The notes: generated from the sequence alone by a model not told the origin. Shown: positions 21,101 to 33,330, numbered from the stretch's first letter. The stretch: 64,000 nucleotides of DNA from Choristoneura fumiferana (GCF_025370935.1 NC_133482.1:3336824-3400823), one strand, 5' to 3'. Numbers and translations are program-made.

Positions 21101-22738
21101 TTTGTCGGCGTGACTGATATGTATTATGCAACTTACAACTTTCTAGTACTTACGGTCTCTGAGCTTAGCCACGGACGGACAGACAGGATGGACAGACATG
21201 GCGAAACTATAAGGGTTCCTAGTTGACTACGGAACCCTAAAAAACTGTCAGCTAGTAGACTAACTTTTCGCATTATTCAAAACTTCTTAGCCATTGAAGT
21301 TGGCGCTAAACATTTTCATTAAATTTTAAGTTTTAATTAGTCAGATTTCGTAGCGTCTTTGAGATTATGGAATAAGGAATGCAAAGCTTGTAGAAAAGTT
21401 GTTTTAAGTTTTTTCGCGCTGAATGATTACTGTTGCTCTAACTAAGTAAATATCGAGCGTTTTAAGTGTTTAAGTCAAACCTAATGAGGATATATTACCC
21501 AATGACCGGTAATAAGGTTGGTTCAATTAAAAACGGAGTGTAATTAGCTTTATCTGAATTAACTTGACTTAGTAACAATGAATTAGAAAGTACTTAATAA
21601 CTTAATAAGTTATGTATCCCGCCTAAAACGTAAATATATAAAAAAATGTGTTTTTTTTATTCGACTGGATGGCAAACGAGCAGTGGGTCTCCTGATGGTG
21701 AGAGATCACCACCGCCCATAAACATCTGCAACACGAGGGGTAGCAGATGCGTTGCCAACCTAGAGGCCTAAGATGGGATACCTCAAGTGCCAGTAATTTC
21801 ACCGGCTGTCTTACTCTCCACGCCGAAACACAACAGTGCAAACACAGGTGCTTCACGGCAGGATTATCGAGCAAGATGGTGGTAGCAATCCGGGTGGACC
21901 TTGCAGAAGGTCCTACCACCTGCAAAAATATACAGTACTTGACAAGAATTACCAGGGGTCCCCGCACTAGGTTTCGCCTGTATAGCATTACATTGCGGCG
22001 CTCGATTGACCACTACAAACTCGTTGGCTTTACGGCCTTGCAATGTAATGCAACTTGCACGATTTTTCTTGCAAGTCTAAACTCGGCTTAACGTGGGGAA
22101 CCAGTTAAAATTATATAAGATAATTAATTTTGGTTATAACTGGCTTAACTAGGATATAAAACCTTAGTTTAGCTGTAAAACTGACTTAAAATAAAGGAAT
22201 CACAATAAGGTAGTTAGATCACATAATATAGGTAACAAAGTGCTGAAGAGATCGTATCAAAAATTGCTTCAGTGTCATCGTAACTCATGGAATGCAGTAG
22301 TTTCAAAAGTTTTCTTTTACTTCATTTACGGTACAACTTTTAAGGTTATTTACAATAGTTTAGAATTTTATTATAAGTAGAAATCCTAATGTGCTCTCCA
22401 AAACGTATTCCAAAAACGCTGTTATAAAAACACTTTTTAAGTTTCAGAGAAGAGAAGATCTGTAAATATCCAGTGTTAAATTGAAAATACAAACTGAAAT
22501 ATAGATGCAAAGAAAAACCAGAACAACAACAACTGTTGTCCAGCAGTGGTGTAGCGGTATAGCACGTGGCACGGAATTCCGAGGACCTGGGTTCGATTCC
22601 CAGTGCTGGTCTTATTTTTTTGGTTTTTCTGTGCATCTATACTCCAGTTTGTATTTTCAATTTAGGTTTTACGGGTGACCGTAAAAGTAAAACTTTGGAA
22701 TTGAAATGAAAAATACAAAAAGATTCCAAAAAAACAAT
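15131..22738 (+). repeat. Large direct duplication, copy 2 (~7.6 kb)
   Basis: Direct copy of 1320-8969. It repeats, in order: the (TGTC)n composite repeat (15368-15722), Helitron-like element (15812-16016), fold-back MITE (about 17328), nested insertion (17575-17960), LINE remnant (about 19160), dispersed repeat (20690-21245), poly-A repeat (21648-21928), partial MITE (21980-22088) and the pseudo-tRNA SINE (22483-22738, core 22539-22612). The right end continues into unique sequence, whereas copy 1 stops at a LINE insertion. Confidence 0.93.
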
Positions 22739-24586
22739 CTTATCCAGTGTTAGTAAACCCCTTTTCCTAAGCATAGATCTTTAGTATTTTGTATCAATTT
22801 CAGGTTCATACTTCAAGGCGTTTCTGAGAAAAAAGGTGTTGACGGACGGACGGACAACAAATTGATCCTATAAGGGTTCCATTTTTTTTCCTTTTGAAGT
22901 GCGACGAAAGATAGGTAATTATTTTTTCGGTCGTTCCAATTTATTAAACTTGACAGAGTTATTGTAATTTTAACTTTTATGTTTTTACCCTTAATTATTG
23001 TTATTATTTTTAAATTTAATTTTAATTTGACATCGTAATTCTATTTTTAATTGACATTTTATTGTAATTTGCTACTATCATAATATATTATTATTTTTTG
23101 TATACAATTTCACGATCCTTTTGTGAATTTCTTATACTTTATTACCTTACATGTATTTATAATGTATTTTTTCGTAAGGAAATTAATTAATCTAATCAAA
23201 TATAATCCTAAAAAAACCCTGAATTGTTAATCTCTCCCTGTAAAACAGGCGAGTCCCGCAGTCCTAATAATGCTGTAGGTGTGAATGGGTGGCGGTGATC
23301 ACTTACCATCAGGTGAACCGCCTGCTCGTTTTCCAGCTGTTAAATATAAAAAAAAACAGTTAAAAAGTAACTACACGTAATTTTATCTCATTCCTATACG
23401 AATGTCACCTCACACGCAAGAGTTGACGCAACACCAATTCAAGCTAAGTGCCCGGTCTTGTATCCCAATTCCCGGGATTTATTATGGCACGATAAATTCC
23501 CGGGGCCCTTTTCTGGGCCATTAAATATCCCGAAAATCATCTTAGGGCACACCGCGGAACATATAATAAGCTTTTTTATTTTTATTTTATTGTTTCGTGG
23601 TAATCATGAACAATGAGGTTTAAATGGAGCGGCCATTTTGAATTAATAACCTGTTTGTTAACCACAATAGAAAAAAATCTTCACGAGATAGGTTCGCCTT
23701 TGTACATCTATTCAGTTTCTCACTGCAATGTGTTTTTTTGTTGTGTTTTATGTACCTCTATACGTATCATAAAAAAATGCATACCAACCTATATAAAATA
23801 TCTAATACCTATAAACGAGGAATTCTTGTATAATATATTTCGGGGTTCTCGGAAACGGCCCCAACGATTTCGATGAAATTTGATTATGTACTCGTAGGGG
23901 TTTTCGGGGGTGAAAAATCGATCTAGTTTGGTCTTATCTCTGGGAAAACACTGGTTTGGTGAGCTAAGCTCGGTCGTCCAGGTACTATTTCATAATTAGG
24001 GGTTTGCTTTATTTTCATTACTCTCAGATAATTTCGTCATTCCAAGTGAGATATTGTCACTACTTTGAAAAAATCTCGTCTGCATTGGATGAGAAGCCGT
24101 AAGCTAGTTAGTGCAATAACAGATTTATTAAGAAGAAAACCCAAATATTGACCTCATTCATATGTTATAATCTTTCATAATTTTCTCCCGTATCATAAGG
24201 TTGAAGAAACTCCCTTACCAATTTCCCTTTTTCTATAGAATCATAAAACATACCCTGAATGAACAATGGGACTTGTCCCATACAATCGCAGTGTGGTCAC
24301 CGAGTCCCTAATAGCGGGGGATTTACGGGCACCCTATAAATCAGTAAGGGACGGATTTAGCATACACATAAAAAGCTTATGAAGATGGACAGACGGTATT
24401 TTATTATTCATTAATGGTAATTTTATGAAATCTATAAAACGGATCGAGAAAATTCTTACGATATAAACGACTTTTATGTTACTACATTTAAGTGTCAATA
24501 TTTTTACACTGTTAATAAAAAAAACTTAATCACAAATACAATCTATTCGCAGAATTAACGTTTTAAACTTTCAGGATTTTCACTAT
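22739..24586. other. Intergenic, repeat fragments only
   Basis: Fragment with 'gacggacggacgg' and 'aagggttccatttttt' at 22810-22905. LINE 3' end with 'cttaccatcaggtgaaccgc' at 23230-23345. A short repeat near 23840-23950 ('cggccccaacgatttcgatg'). No exon-like frame. Confidence 0.5.
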
Positions 24587-25252
24587 AGTTAAAATATCAC
24601 AAACGGGACTTATCACGCTAAAACACACGAGTTATATTTACTGCGACGTTTCAACCACATTACAGTGGCGTAGTCACGAGTAGACTGAAGTGTAGGCTGT
24701 CAAGTCTGCCTAGCAGCGCGAGTCCTTCGAACTACCCGCTCTTGATCACAAAAGGTACCGGCACTCGTATCTCGAACTACCCGCACTTGGTCATTTTTAT
24801 TTGTCACCCCATCACACCGACACACAACACTAACAAAGTCCGATCGTCCCTGCAAACATTCATCCCGGCACTTGTTGTTGTTTCTTTAAAAAAAATATGG
24901 CTCTGTCCATCGGAGGACAATTTTGCCAGTGTCTAGTAGTTTTTGCCGTTGTACGGTAAAAAAATTCTAGAAAACGAAATATGAGAGGTGATGGTGGATG
25001 AACGATGACAGCGCGAAACTCGGTTGTCAACCTGAAAGTTCATCCCGGCACTTATTTATAACATTTCTGACGCTTGTGATCGCAATCAAATGACAGATTT
25101 CGCATACCAAAACTGTCATTTGATTGCGATCGCGAGCGTCAGAAACGTAACGCAATACGGCCTCAGGATTCCACGAAGAAGAAACTTACTTATATCGTAT
25201 GTTTTAGCTTAGCGTGATAAGTCCTGTTTGTGGTATTTTGACTATTCGCAAA
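24587..25252. mobile_element. Terminal-inverted-repeat element (~665 bp)
   Basis: The left end 'cacaaacgggacttatcacg' and the right end 'cgtgataagtcctgtttgtg' are inverted copies of each other. An internal hairpin of about 85 bp lies at 25064-25150 ('gcaatcaaatgacag' against 'ctgtcatttgattgc'). No transposase is encoded, so it is non-autonomous. A second, partial copy is at about 56180-56270. Confidence 0.8.
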
Positions 25253-25311
25253 ATTAATAGGTAAACTATAATAACTGCGTCGCTAAGCGTCGCTTATATA
25301 ATCTTCTTCTA

Positions 25312-25443
25312 ATATATAAAATTCACGGGTCAAAAATATTTGTGACCAAACCTCTGCGAAATGGCTTGACCGATTTGTATGAAGAATAGGATGTAAACAA
25401 TTTTTCATACTTCTACGCGGACGGAATCGCGGGCAACAGCTAG
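25312..25443 (+). mobile_element. Short Helitron-like element
   Basis: Starts near 'taatatataaaattcacggg' and ends 'cgcgggcaacagctagta', matching the ends of the element at 2008-2229 but much shorter. Confidence 0.45.
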
Positions 25444-25535
25444 TATGTATATAATAATATAGTATGTATGTAAACTCATTATTCTACAAAAATGATTGTG
25501 CATGTGAAACACGATTGTCACGGCTTGAACTGAGA

Positions 25536-25675
25536 GGTGCATTCGAGTGCAAAAATATGGACTTATCTACCTTTCAAAAATATTTACAACAGAAGCTTAT
25601 TACGACGTAATAAGACCGTGGTAAAATATTTTTGAGTGGTTCGAATAAAGACATATTTTTGCACTTTACTGCACC
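25536..25675. mobile_element. Fold-back MITE (~140 bp)
   Basis: 'ggtgcattcgagtgcaaaaa' is inverted as 'tttttgcactttactgcacc' at the other end. Non-coding. Confidence 0.8.
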
Positions 25676-25809
25676 AGGCATTCAGTTTGTGCAAAGCAGA
25701 AAACAATTGCAAACACCCAACTACCACACTTGAAGCCAATTCCTGAATGAAATACAAAAAAAAGGTCGCCGCGTTAGAGCAGACCTGCCTGCCTGTAAGA
25801 CCGGCCTGT

Positions 25810-25952
25810 TACAGTCAACGTCATAAATAAGACAAGTGATCATTTCAGTACGTTGTCGCTTTCAGTCGTTATACAATTTCCTATGGCTTTTCAAACATGA
25901 CGTTAAACTGACAAGGTACGAAATTTATCACTTATTTATGACGTTGACCGTA
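25810..25952. mobile_element. Fold-back MITE (~143 bp)
   Basis: 'tacagtcaacgtcataaata' is inverted as 'tatttatgacgttgaccgta'. It lies about 450 bp upstream of the carboxypeptidase 1 start codon. Confidence 0.8.
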
Positions 25953-26402
25953 CCACGAAACTCAGTTCGCACGGTGATAAGTGACGCCTATCATACAGTA
26001 TTTTCTGAAACGAAGTCATAATACTTATAGGTAGTGCAGCGAGAGTTGAAGTGAATGATTACACATTACACACACAGCTATAAGAAGAACTGATTGCATA
26101 GAAGGAAAATGAACTAAAATATGAGTAAATGTCAAAATCCCGCTGTCATTACATGATATGTTCTTGTGTGCGTAACCTCAACTCTGGTGGCACTACCTCT
26201 ATCTCGGCGAATAGATTTTACGCTTATCATCCGTCTATTCTTGTCTGTGATCTCTTTGGTTCAATCTCAACTTCAACATTTTTTTCAACCATAGAGTTTA
26301 TGACATTGTCATGACAAACACGGGACTTCAAATTCTTCTGTCACTTTTTTTGCAGAAATGGAGCCGCTTTTAAATTGATAGCTATTACATCAAATATCAA
26401 AT

Positions 26403-29400
26403 ATGAATGCAAAAATACTCGCAATTGTTTTGATTTTAACAACAAATTTCAAAATATGCCAGAGTAGGAATTATAAGAACTTCGCTCTTATCAAGTTAGT
26501 GCCGCAAAACAGTGAGGATATGAAATTTCTGCAGAACCTGGATACACAAAGATACATAGATATACTGTTTTGGAAAAGACCGTATAAGGTATTTACAAAC
26601 ATATACAATAATCAACAATATTATGCCAAAGACCTCAATGAGAGCTTTTATGATTAAACCGCCGTAAGCTCGATCCGCATTAGATACAACCTTGTCTCAG
26701 TATGCCCTTCAATGTACAGTCACTACAACATAAATATAGTAGGACCCACCTTATAGTAGGATCGAGTAACTATACTTGGTTTGGATATGTATTTAACTAA
26801 ATGTAAACAAAGGTACATTCAAGGATTTTAAACATTTTACTTATCTATCATCGTAATACAAACTAGACTAGTGTATTTCAATACAGAAATGTAAATGTTT
26901 AGATAGTTTAATGGGGGAATTTCAATATTAAAGACACCAATTGACGTTGTTTTGTTTACGTTTAGTTAAATACTTATCCAAACCAAGTATAGCAAGTATA
27001 GCGTCTGCGGGGTAAGAGGTCCGCGGAGATGGGAATGGGTACTCAAGTAGACAGTTATGCCGAGTTAAATCTCGAGATACCTAAAGTTTCTATCGGTATA
27101 TTATACTAAATAATTTTGCAAGTAAATTTGCAATAATAAGACAGTATCTAGACATAAACAACGTTGAATATCTTAATGTGAGAAACATTATTAAATATTT
27201 GCATTTCAATATTTATTCAATGATATGTATTCAAAAAAACCCTAGCTACTGTATCAGATTTTTTTCATGTCTGCCGAGATAAATAAGTAAATAAAGTGGA
27301 ACAGACAGATAAAGTAATTTTTAGACTAACGTTACAGTATATAAATAATTAGGCGTTTATTGTGATAAATAAGTTTGTACTGCGGGACAAACAAATCTTA
27401 GAACGAGTTGCAATTTGACATTTTAATGAATTAACAGTTTTGTTAATTTATTTTGTTCTCATTAGTTTTCGACTAACTTTGATTTTAATTGTCTCCTCAG
27501 GTTAATTCTGAGGTTCAATTGCTTGTAAGTCCAGTGGATTATGATATTTTCAAAGAAAGGGCAAGTCATTATAAAGTAAAGTTTATAGTACAGTCAGAAG
27601 ATATTCAACAGTAAGTTTTGCAGCGTGAAACCAATTATTATGCAGAAAAAGGAATGCTCAATAAGCCCGGCTAATATTTATTTTTCCAGATCATTTGACA
27701 AGCAGAAGGTTGGAGCATACCATGCTTTACGAGTCGACACATTCAATTTGAACGAGTTTCATACTTTGGACAACATTAACAACTGGATGGCTGACATGGC
27801 CCATCATAACAGTAAATTCGTTCATCGTGAAGTCATAGGAAAAACAGTAGAAAACAGAGATATTTATGCATTCTCTGTTAACAAAAACCAGGCTAAAACC
27901 AAAGTTATAGTGGAAAGTGGAATTCATGGGCACGAATGGATGACTGTGGCGTTTGCTACGTATTTTTTTAATGAGTTAATCCATTGTGATTCGTCTAAAA
28001 ATCCTGTAGCTAAACACTTAGCGTACAATTATCATTGGCTGTTGGTTCCTGTTGCAAATCCTGATGGATATGACTATACCCATAAGAAGGTAAGTTAGGA
28101 TATCATGCTCTTGGTATTTTATTAGACCGTTACGCACTAGAACCATCTCTGTTCTGTCATATGCAAATTTTTGTGTTGGTTGTTACTACGGGCTGCCCTC
28201 TAAATACACTGAAGAGCAAATATCACTAGCATAAAATGTTATCTCAAAAACTAATGCATCTACTAATTCTTGGACATAAATTATAGGTGCGTTAATTTCA
28301 TGTAAAAGTTATAATTTATTATAAGTGCATTTAAAAAAATATCATTCATTACAAAATCAATAGCAAAGTTAAGGGAAACAAAGGGATTTTCTTTTGATTC
28401 CCAACTACTCGTATAAACTTTTAAATCGAACACATTATTAAATCGTTTTTTTATCTAGGATCGCTTATGGAGAAAGAGTAGAAGAAATCTGGGCACAGCG
28501 TATGGTGTTGATTTGAACAGAAATTTTGATCACAGTTTTGGCAGTAAGTCGAGCAACATTTTTTCCTTGTATTATTTATGTATTTTTAACAAAAGATAAC
28601 AGTAATGTACCTGATAACCTGATTGTTTAAAATAAAACGTAAAAAAATAGTCATTGATTTTTTCTGTACGAACTACCTATGCTTCTATATACTTCCAAAA
28701 TTATTTTTTAAATTGATTCACATAAAATAATACAAAATTATTACGCAAATATTGAACAACTTTAAAGTGCGGTCAAACCGCTGCTTAAAAAACGGTGACG
28801 GTACGGAATCGCAGTGACGCATCGTATGCGCACCGTTCTTTTTTGCATGCTTTCCACACCGCTGCTTAAAATACGCAAACGGTGCGGAATCGCAGTGACG
28901 TACCGTAAACGTCACGACTTTTGTTCGGTATAGACCTGAAGTTTACGACACGTCACTGCGATTCCATATTTTAAGCAGCGGTGTGTACAGCATGCGATAA
29001 AAACGGTGCGCGTACGGTGCGTCACTGCGATTCCGTGCCGTCACCGTTTTTTAAGCAACGGTTTGGTCGCACCTTTATAATGAAAAGGTGTCATCATTTC
29101 ATTATTTTTTTGTTTCAGAATTTGACACTAATAAAGATCCGCAACACGATAACTATTGCGGACAAATGCCTTTTTCAGAGCCTGAAACGAAAGCCTTAGC
29201 CAATTTCATTGAGTACCATAGGAGCAAGCTCAAGTATTATTTTGCTTTACACTCCTATGGGCAGAGCATTGTAATTCCATACGAAGACAGAATACAGCAT
29301 ATTGAAAATTTTAGCGAAATGGTAATAACCTAACCAACGAAAAGTTGGAAAACCCCCGACTTTGTCACTTCAAAGCTCAATATCTCAAAAACGGTTGAAC

Positions 29401-32400
29401 GGATTTTGATAAAACATGTCTAAGAACCGTTCACCCGTTTAAGAGCTGCGGTGCCACAGACAGACACACATAATGGTCAAACTTATAACACCCCTCTTTT
29501 TGCGTCGGGGGTTAATGAGTTGAGCGGGATATATATATAAATTAAGTGTTTCTATTGGTTCATGACAAACATATTTCTCGCAACACATCCTCGCACATCT
29601 CTGATGGAAACGTTTTCACTGTTTGTTGATTTTGGAATCGAAAAAAACTTTTTCGTGACACTTGCTGGTAAACAGTGTCGTAACATGCAGACTACCTTGG
29701 TTGCAACCCCCCAAATAAAACCCTCGACTTTTCTTGTCATGAAGCCCAAGGTCGGTAAATGAGTCATTACATGCACTTGACACCAATTGACCTAGTCCCA
29801 AACTAATTGTACTATGGATACTAGGCTAAACATACTTATATGATAAATACATACGCCCGAGAACAAACATTTGTGTTATTCACACAATATCTGCCCGGCT
29901 GGGATTCGAACCCAGGACCTCAAGCTTCGTAGTCAGGTTCTCTAACCACTTAGCCATCCGGTCGTCCGGTCGCATTGCGCGTACTAATACTGCTGCTACT
30001 GCACGACCTGCAAAAGGGCCTGCGCACGCGCGGCAGGCATATGCTGCGGAGGGGGAGGGCGGCGGGGTACGGTCAAGGAGTTTAATTCATAAGCCACCAT
30101 GGAACCATTTCACAGTAAACGTCAAAGTGACATCGCATTAATTAACAAGGAAAGTCGTTATGACTTTTCCTTTGAAAAGGTGCCATGGTGGTCTATAAAT
30201 TAAATTCCTTGACTGTACTAGCGCTGCCAAGAGCGCAGCCAGCGGTATCAGCAATTTTTGTAAAAACGATAGTTTTTCTTTTACAAATATACAATTTTAC
30301 TCGCAAATGTGATGAAAATCATTGTATGAAGAAGCGACAATTAAAAAGAAAAGAAAACCTAACCTAACAACAACAAAACAACAAAATTAAAAAGAAACCA
30401 ATAATTTATTTCAAATTTAAAAAGATATTTACAATGTTATAAAAAAATGAAGTGTGATGACTCATTTAAGTCCTCAGTCTTCGACTTCGGGCTTCTGATA
30501 GAATCTCGTTCGTAATTCCTTATTTATCGCCCTTAAGACACAATGTACTATTCTAACTTTCTTTCAAAATAATTAAGAAATTGGTGCAAACATTTAAAAA
30601 TCCCTTTCGTATTTACTGAACGTCGAATTAAATCCTACGCAGAATAAGATCGATGGCAATAAAAAAATACCTTTCGATGGCAATAAAAAATACCTTTAAT
30701 AGATTTTATCTCATGTTTATGAAAAAAATATACTTTGATGATGGAATGTTCGTTTACGTTCACAGGAAAATTACGCCAGGCAAGCTATATACAAAATTTA
30801 CAAAACGAGAGGAATCAAATACAGAACTGGCACGATATATGATACGACGGGTGAGTTGGACTGAAATTAATATTATGAATGTATGGGCTTTCAGTAAAAT
30901 TATTACTTTGAAATGATTTTATTCAATCAGATCTGATTACTTCAAATTGTGTGATATTTTATTGATTGTATATTTGGTTTCATTTTCGCTCATGGCACGA
31001 GGGTAAATGCGAAGTAAAGCATTGGATTTGATTATGTTGAGCAAACTATTATATTTTTAAATAGTATTAGAGATTTTTCACGGAATTTAGACCACAATCA
31101 TCTTTAATAAGCTGCTGTTATTTGTCAAACCTATGAACGGCATGATGATGGGTAGATTGTGGCATAAGAGATCGGAATTTCCAATTATGAATGAGATGCA
31201 AACAAAACAAAATATCGCAAAAGCAAGATGGCCTAGAAGCAGCATAATAATCTCAAAAGATCAGCAAATTTCTAGATGTCTAAAACAATTAAATTAAAAT
31301 GCTTCTGGCGCTTCGCCCGTCGCTGCTGCGTCAAGCTAGTTGTGCTCTGAGGCTCGCGTGCTCCAGGGTAAATTCTTCCTAACCACCCCTCGCTTCGCTC
31401 GTTGTCGTACCTAAGGAATACCTAATTAATAATATTATTTAGAAGTCTTGCTTTCTTAGACATTTTGCTTGGTAGTCGTTTTAGCAATTAGACCATTTGC
31501 TTAAGCGGCATTCAATTACTTAGACGTTGTACGTTGTAGGCATAATATTTAGATATCTTGCTTTATAGGAAACTTCCTCAAAACCCGTTATCCCTGCAAG
31601 CTGCGGCAAAACACAAGAAACTAGCACATTTTTATTTAATCGTCATCCATAATTGTCAAATCGGAGAAAAAGTTTTCAATTTGTTTTTCAAGCATGCCAT
31701 GTGTCAAATATAAATTATTTTTCGTTATTAGCTCGCTCGTACTATGCCCAATACAGTACAAAAGATTATCAAGCAAACAATGTCATATTTCAGGTACTCG
31801 AGTATCGGGAACCAGTACAAGTTGGGTAAAGAAAAAATACCGGATTCCGTAAGTTTTTTTCCTTACATCTTATTTTGCTGTAGTTTTTTGTTCTTGGGCA
31901 CCAAAAACACAGCTCTACAGTTTTAAATACTAAAATAGAAAAGAAAGAAAGAAAAAAAACATTATTTTATTTAACGCCATAAAAACATCACAATCAACAT
32001 AACAATATTACATTTGCAGGTGGTAGGACCTTGTGCATGGTCCGCCCGAATTGCTACCACCATCTTGCTCGCTAATCCTGCCGTGAAGCAGCAAAGCTTG
32101 CATTGTTGTGTTTCGGCGTGGAGAGTAAGACAGCTGGTGAAATTATTGGCACTTGAGGTATCCCATCTTAGATCTCTAGGTTGGCAACCCATCTGCAATC
32201 CCCCTGGTGTTGAAGGTGTCTATGGGCGGTGGTGATCTCTTACCATCAGGAGACCGACTTGCTCGTTTGCCATCCAGTCGAATAAAAAAATAATACCAAG
32301 ACAAGACATACATGACGCTAAACAGGCAAAAATAAAAATGGTGTTCAATGCCACTATATGTTAAAGGAATAAAGAAGGACATGGTTTTTTTATCTTGTAC

Positions 32401-33201
32401 TATTTGGACTACTTGCCTAGAAAATTAAAGGGAAGAGCTTACTGCCCAGATGCGGGACACTACAACCAGATAAAGATTGGGCGCCTGACACACATTAAAT
32501 ACCGATTATATATTATACGACGGAAAACCATTATAAATTAAGCTTATTTCGTTACTAAACAGTTTAGTTTACCTTTAATAGAAATATACCTGTGTTTTTG
32601 TTTTTAAATCATCAGGTATGTAGCATATTGTTTTTAAATAACCATTTTAATAGTAATTTTCATTATTCATAGGTATTTGCAAAGTATACTTTTGGCGGTG
32701 ACTTAAAACAATTCAACTGCACACGATTGAACTGTTTAAGCCGGTGTTGCCATAAAATTGAATATATTTTTTTATTTTATTTTAAGTTAGTTTTTAGATA
32801 AGGTCTTCACTGAAAAACAGCGCCACGGCTTGCCGTGGCATTATGCTGAGTGGGGACCTGTTTAGCGTCATGTATGTCTTTATTTGTTCTATGTTTGTTT
32901 TAAGGCGTTAAATAAATGTATTTTCTTTCTTTCTTCTTTCTTTCTTTCTAATCGTTCGATTGCTTGTAGTTACGTGTATTCCTTGCATTTGAGAGACAAT
33001 GGCACCTATGGCCATGCAGTGCCTTCTGACCAGATCCACGCCACTTGCCAAGAGACTATGCTAATAATAATGGATCTAATGACTTCGAAGCCAAGATACG
33101 TCAGGTCGCTATACGGGTCGGCAACTAGAGGAAGCCTCAGCAAATTTCTTGCGATTCTAGCAATGTTTGTGTTGTTTCATTTCAATAAAATGTTTTGGTG
33201 A
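26403..33201 (+). CDS. Carboxypeptidase paralog 1, M14A family, probably catalytically inactive
   Basis: Eight exons: 26403-26588, 27501-27610, 27690-28089, 28459-28543, 29119-29321, 30766-30850, 31794-31848, 32970-33201. All junctions are GT/AG with continuous phase and give 451 residues. Signal peptide about 1-20, propeptide to about residue 113, then the catalytic domain. Zinc ligands are kept: His178, Glu181 and His305 (bovine His69, Glu72, His196). Arg237 and Asn252-Arg253 (Arg127, Asn144-Arg145) are also kept. Three key residues differ: His180 for Arg71, Thr358 for Tyr248 and His381 for the general base Glu270. The frame is open throughout, so this looks like a maintained pseudo-peptidase rather than a decayed gene. 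A hydrophobic tail covers about residues 430-451. Compared with paralogs 2 and 3 it has one extra intron (after codon 62, phase 0) and lacks the intron before the zinc motif. Secreted or membrane-anchored location is inferred. Active digestion of peptides is unlikely; substrate binding remains possible. Confidence 0.9.
26769..26992. mobile_element. TIR MITE in intron 1 of carboxypeptidase 1
   Basis: 'actatacttggtttggatat' at the left and 'tatccaaaccaagtatag' at the right are inverted, and the match continues inward through 'aaatgtaaacaaa'. A second copy is at 49372-49545 in intron 6 of paralog 3. Confidence 0.85.
28764..29077. mobile_element. Long palindromic fold-back element in intron 4 of carboxypeptidase 1
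   Basis: Arms of about 145 bp each. For example 'aaccgctgcttaaaaaacgg' is inverted near the right end as 'ccgttttttaagcaacggtt', and 'ggaatcgcagtgacg' as 'cgtcactgcgattcc' twice. There is also an internal tandem of the arm. The transcribed intron could form a long RNA hairpin. Confidence 0.85.
29350..29515 (+). mobile_element. Dispersed repeat with AACCCCCGAC inverted ends
   Basis: Starts 'aacccccgactttgtcac' and ends 'tttttgcgtcgggggttaa'. Relatives: 1790-1918, 15600-15722, 59830-60047 and a diverged end near 63570-63602. Lies in intron 5 of paralog 1. Confidence 0.7.
29781..29965 (-). mobile_element. Second family of tRNA-derived SINE
   Basis: On the minus strand the head at 29965-29890 contains 'ggatggctaagtggttagag' and the B-box 'gggttcgaatccc'. 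The tail ends 'gactaggtcaattggtgtca'. It is a different family from the SINE at 14340. The head is tRNA-like but is part of the retroposon. Located in intron 5 of paralog 1. Confidence 0.8.
30067..30221. mobile_element. TIR MITE (~155 bp)
   Basis: 'gtacggtcaaggagtttaat' at the left is inverted as 'attaaattccttgactgtac' at the right. Inside, 'gccaccatgg' is inverted as 'ccatggtgg'. Other copies: 63356-63506 and a truncated one at about 39190-39297. Confidence 0.85.
32014..32288 (+). mobile_element. Retroposed poly-A repeat in intron 7 of carboxypeptidase 1
   Basis: Forward copy of the family described at 7890-8167, starting 'ttgcaggtggtaggacc' and ending 'ccatccagtcgaataaaaaa'. Confidence 0.8.
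32790..32949 (+). mobile_element. Retroposon 3' end with (TTTC)n tail
   Basis: Contains 'cacggcttgccgtggcatta' and ends with 'aataaatgtatttt' plus a (tttc)n run at 32917-32949, just 20 bp before the last exon of paralog 1. A related phrase 'cagcattatgctgag' occurs at about 49705. Confidence 0.55.
33184..33189 (+). promoter_or_regulatory. Poly(A) signal inside the last codons of carboxypeptidase 1
   Basis: AATAAA lies within the coding sequence, 10 bp before the TGA at 33199-33201. If it is used, the 3' UTR would be only about 5-20 bases. Confidence 0.6.
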
Positions 33202-33330
33202 GAATTAAAGTGAAATTTTATTTTTCTGAATTAGGTATGACATATTCATTTGCAGACGATTCCTTTGGCATTGATGAAAAATTTTCTTACCTTTTCGTAC
33301 TTTCGGTAGACCAAGGACATGATTCCACTT

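Noticed and set aside
28718..29199. Open frames on both strands within intron 4 of paralog 1
   Set aside because: They are mirror images produced by the palindrome at 28764-29077.
29890..29965. Possible functional tRNA gene on the minus strand
   Set aside because: The tRNA-like head continues into a SINE body and tail, and the 3' end does not look like a mature tRNA terminus.
32884..32969. Start codon at 32884 for the last exon of paralog 1
   Set aside because: The frame before 32970 is intronic sequence with a (TTTC)n tail; the acceptor at 32968-32969 joins in phase with exon 7.
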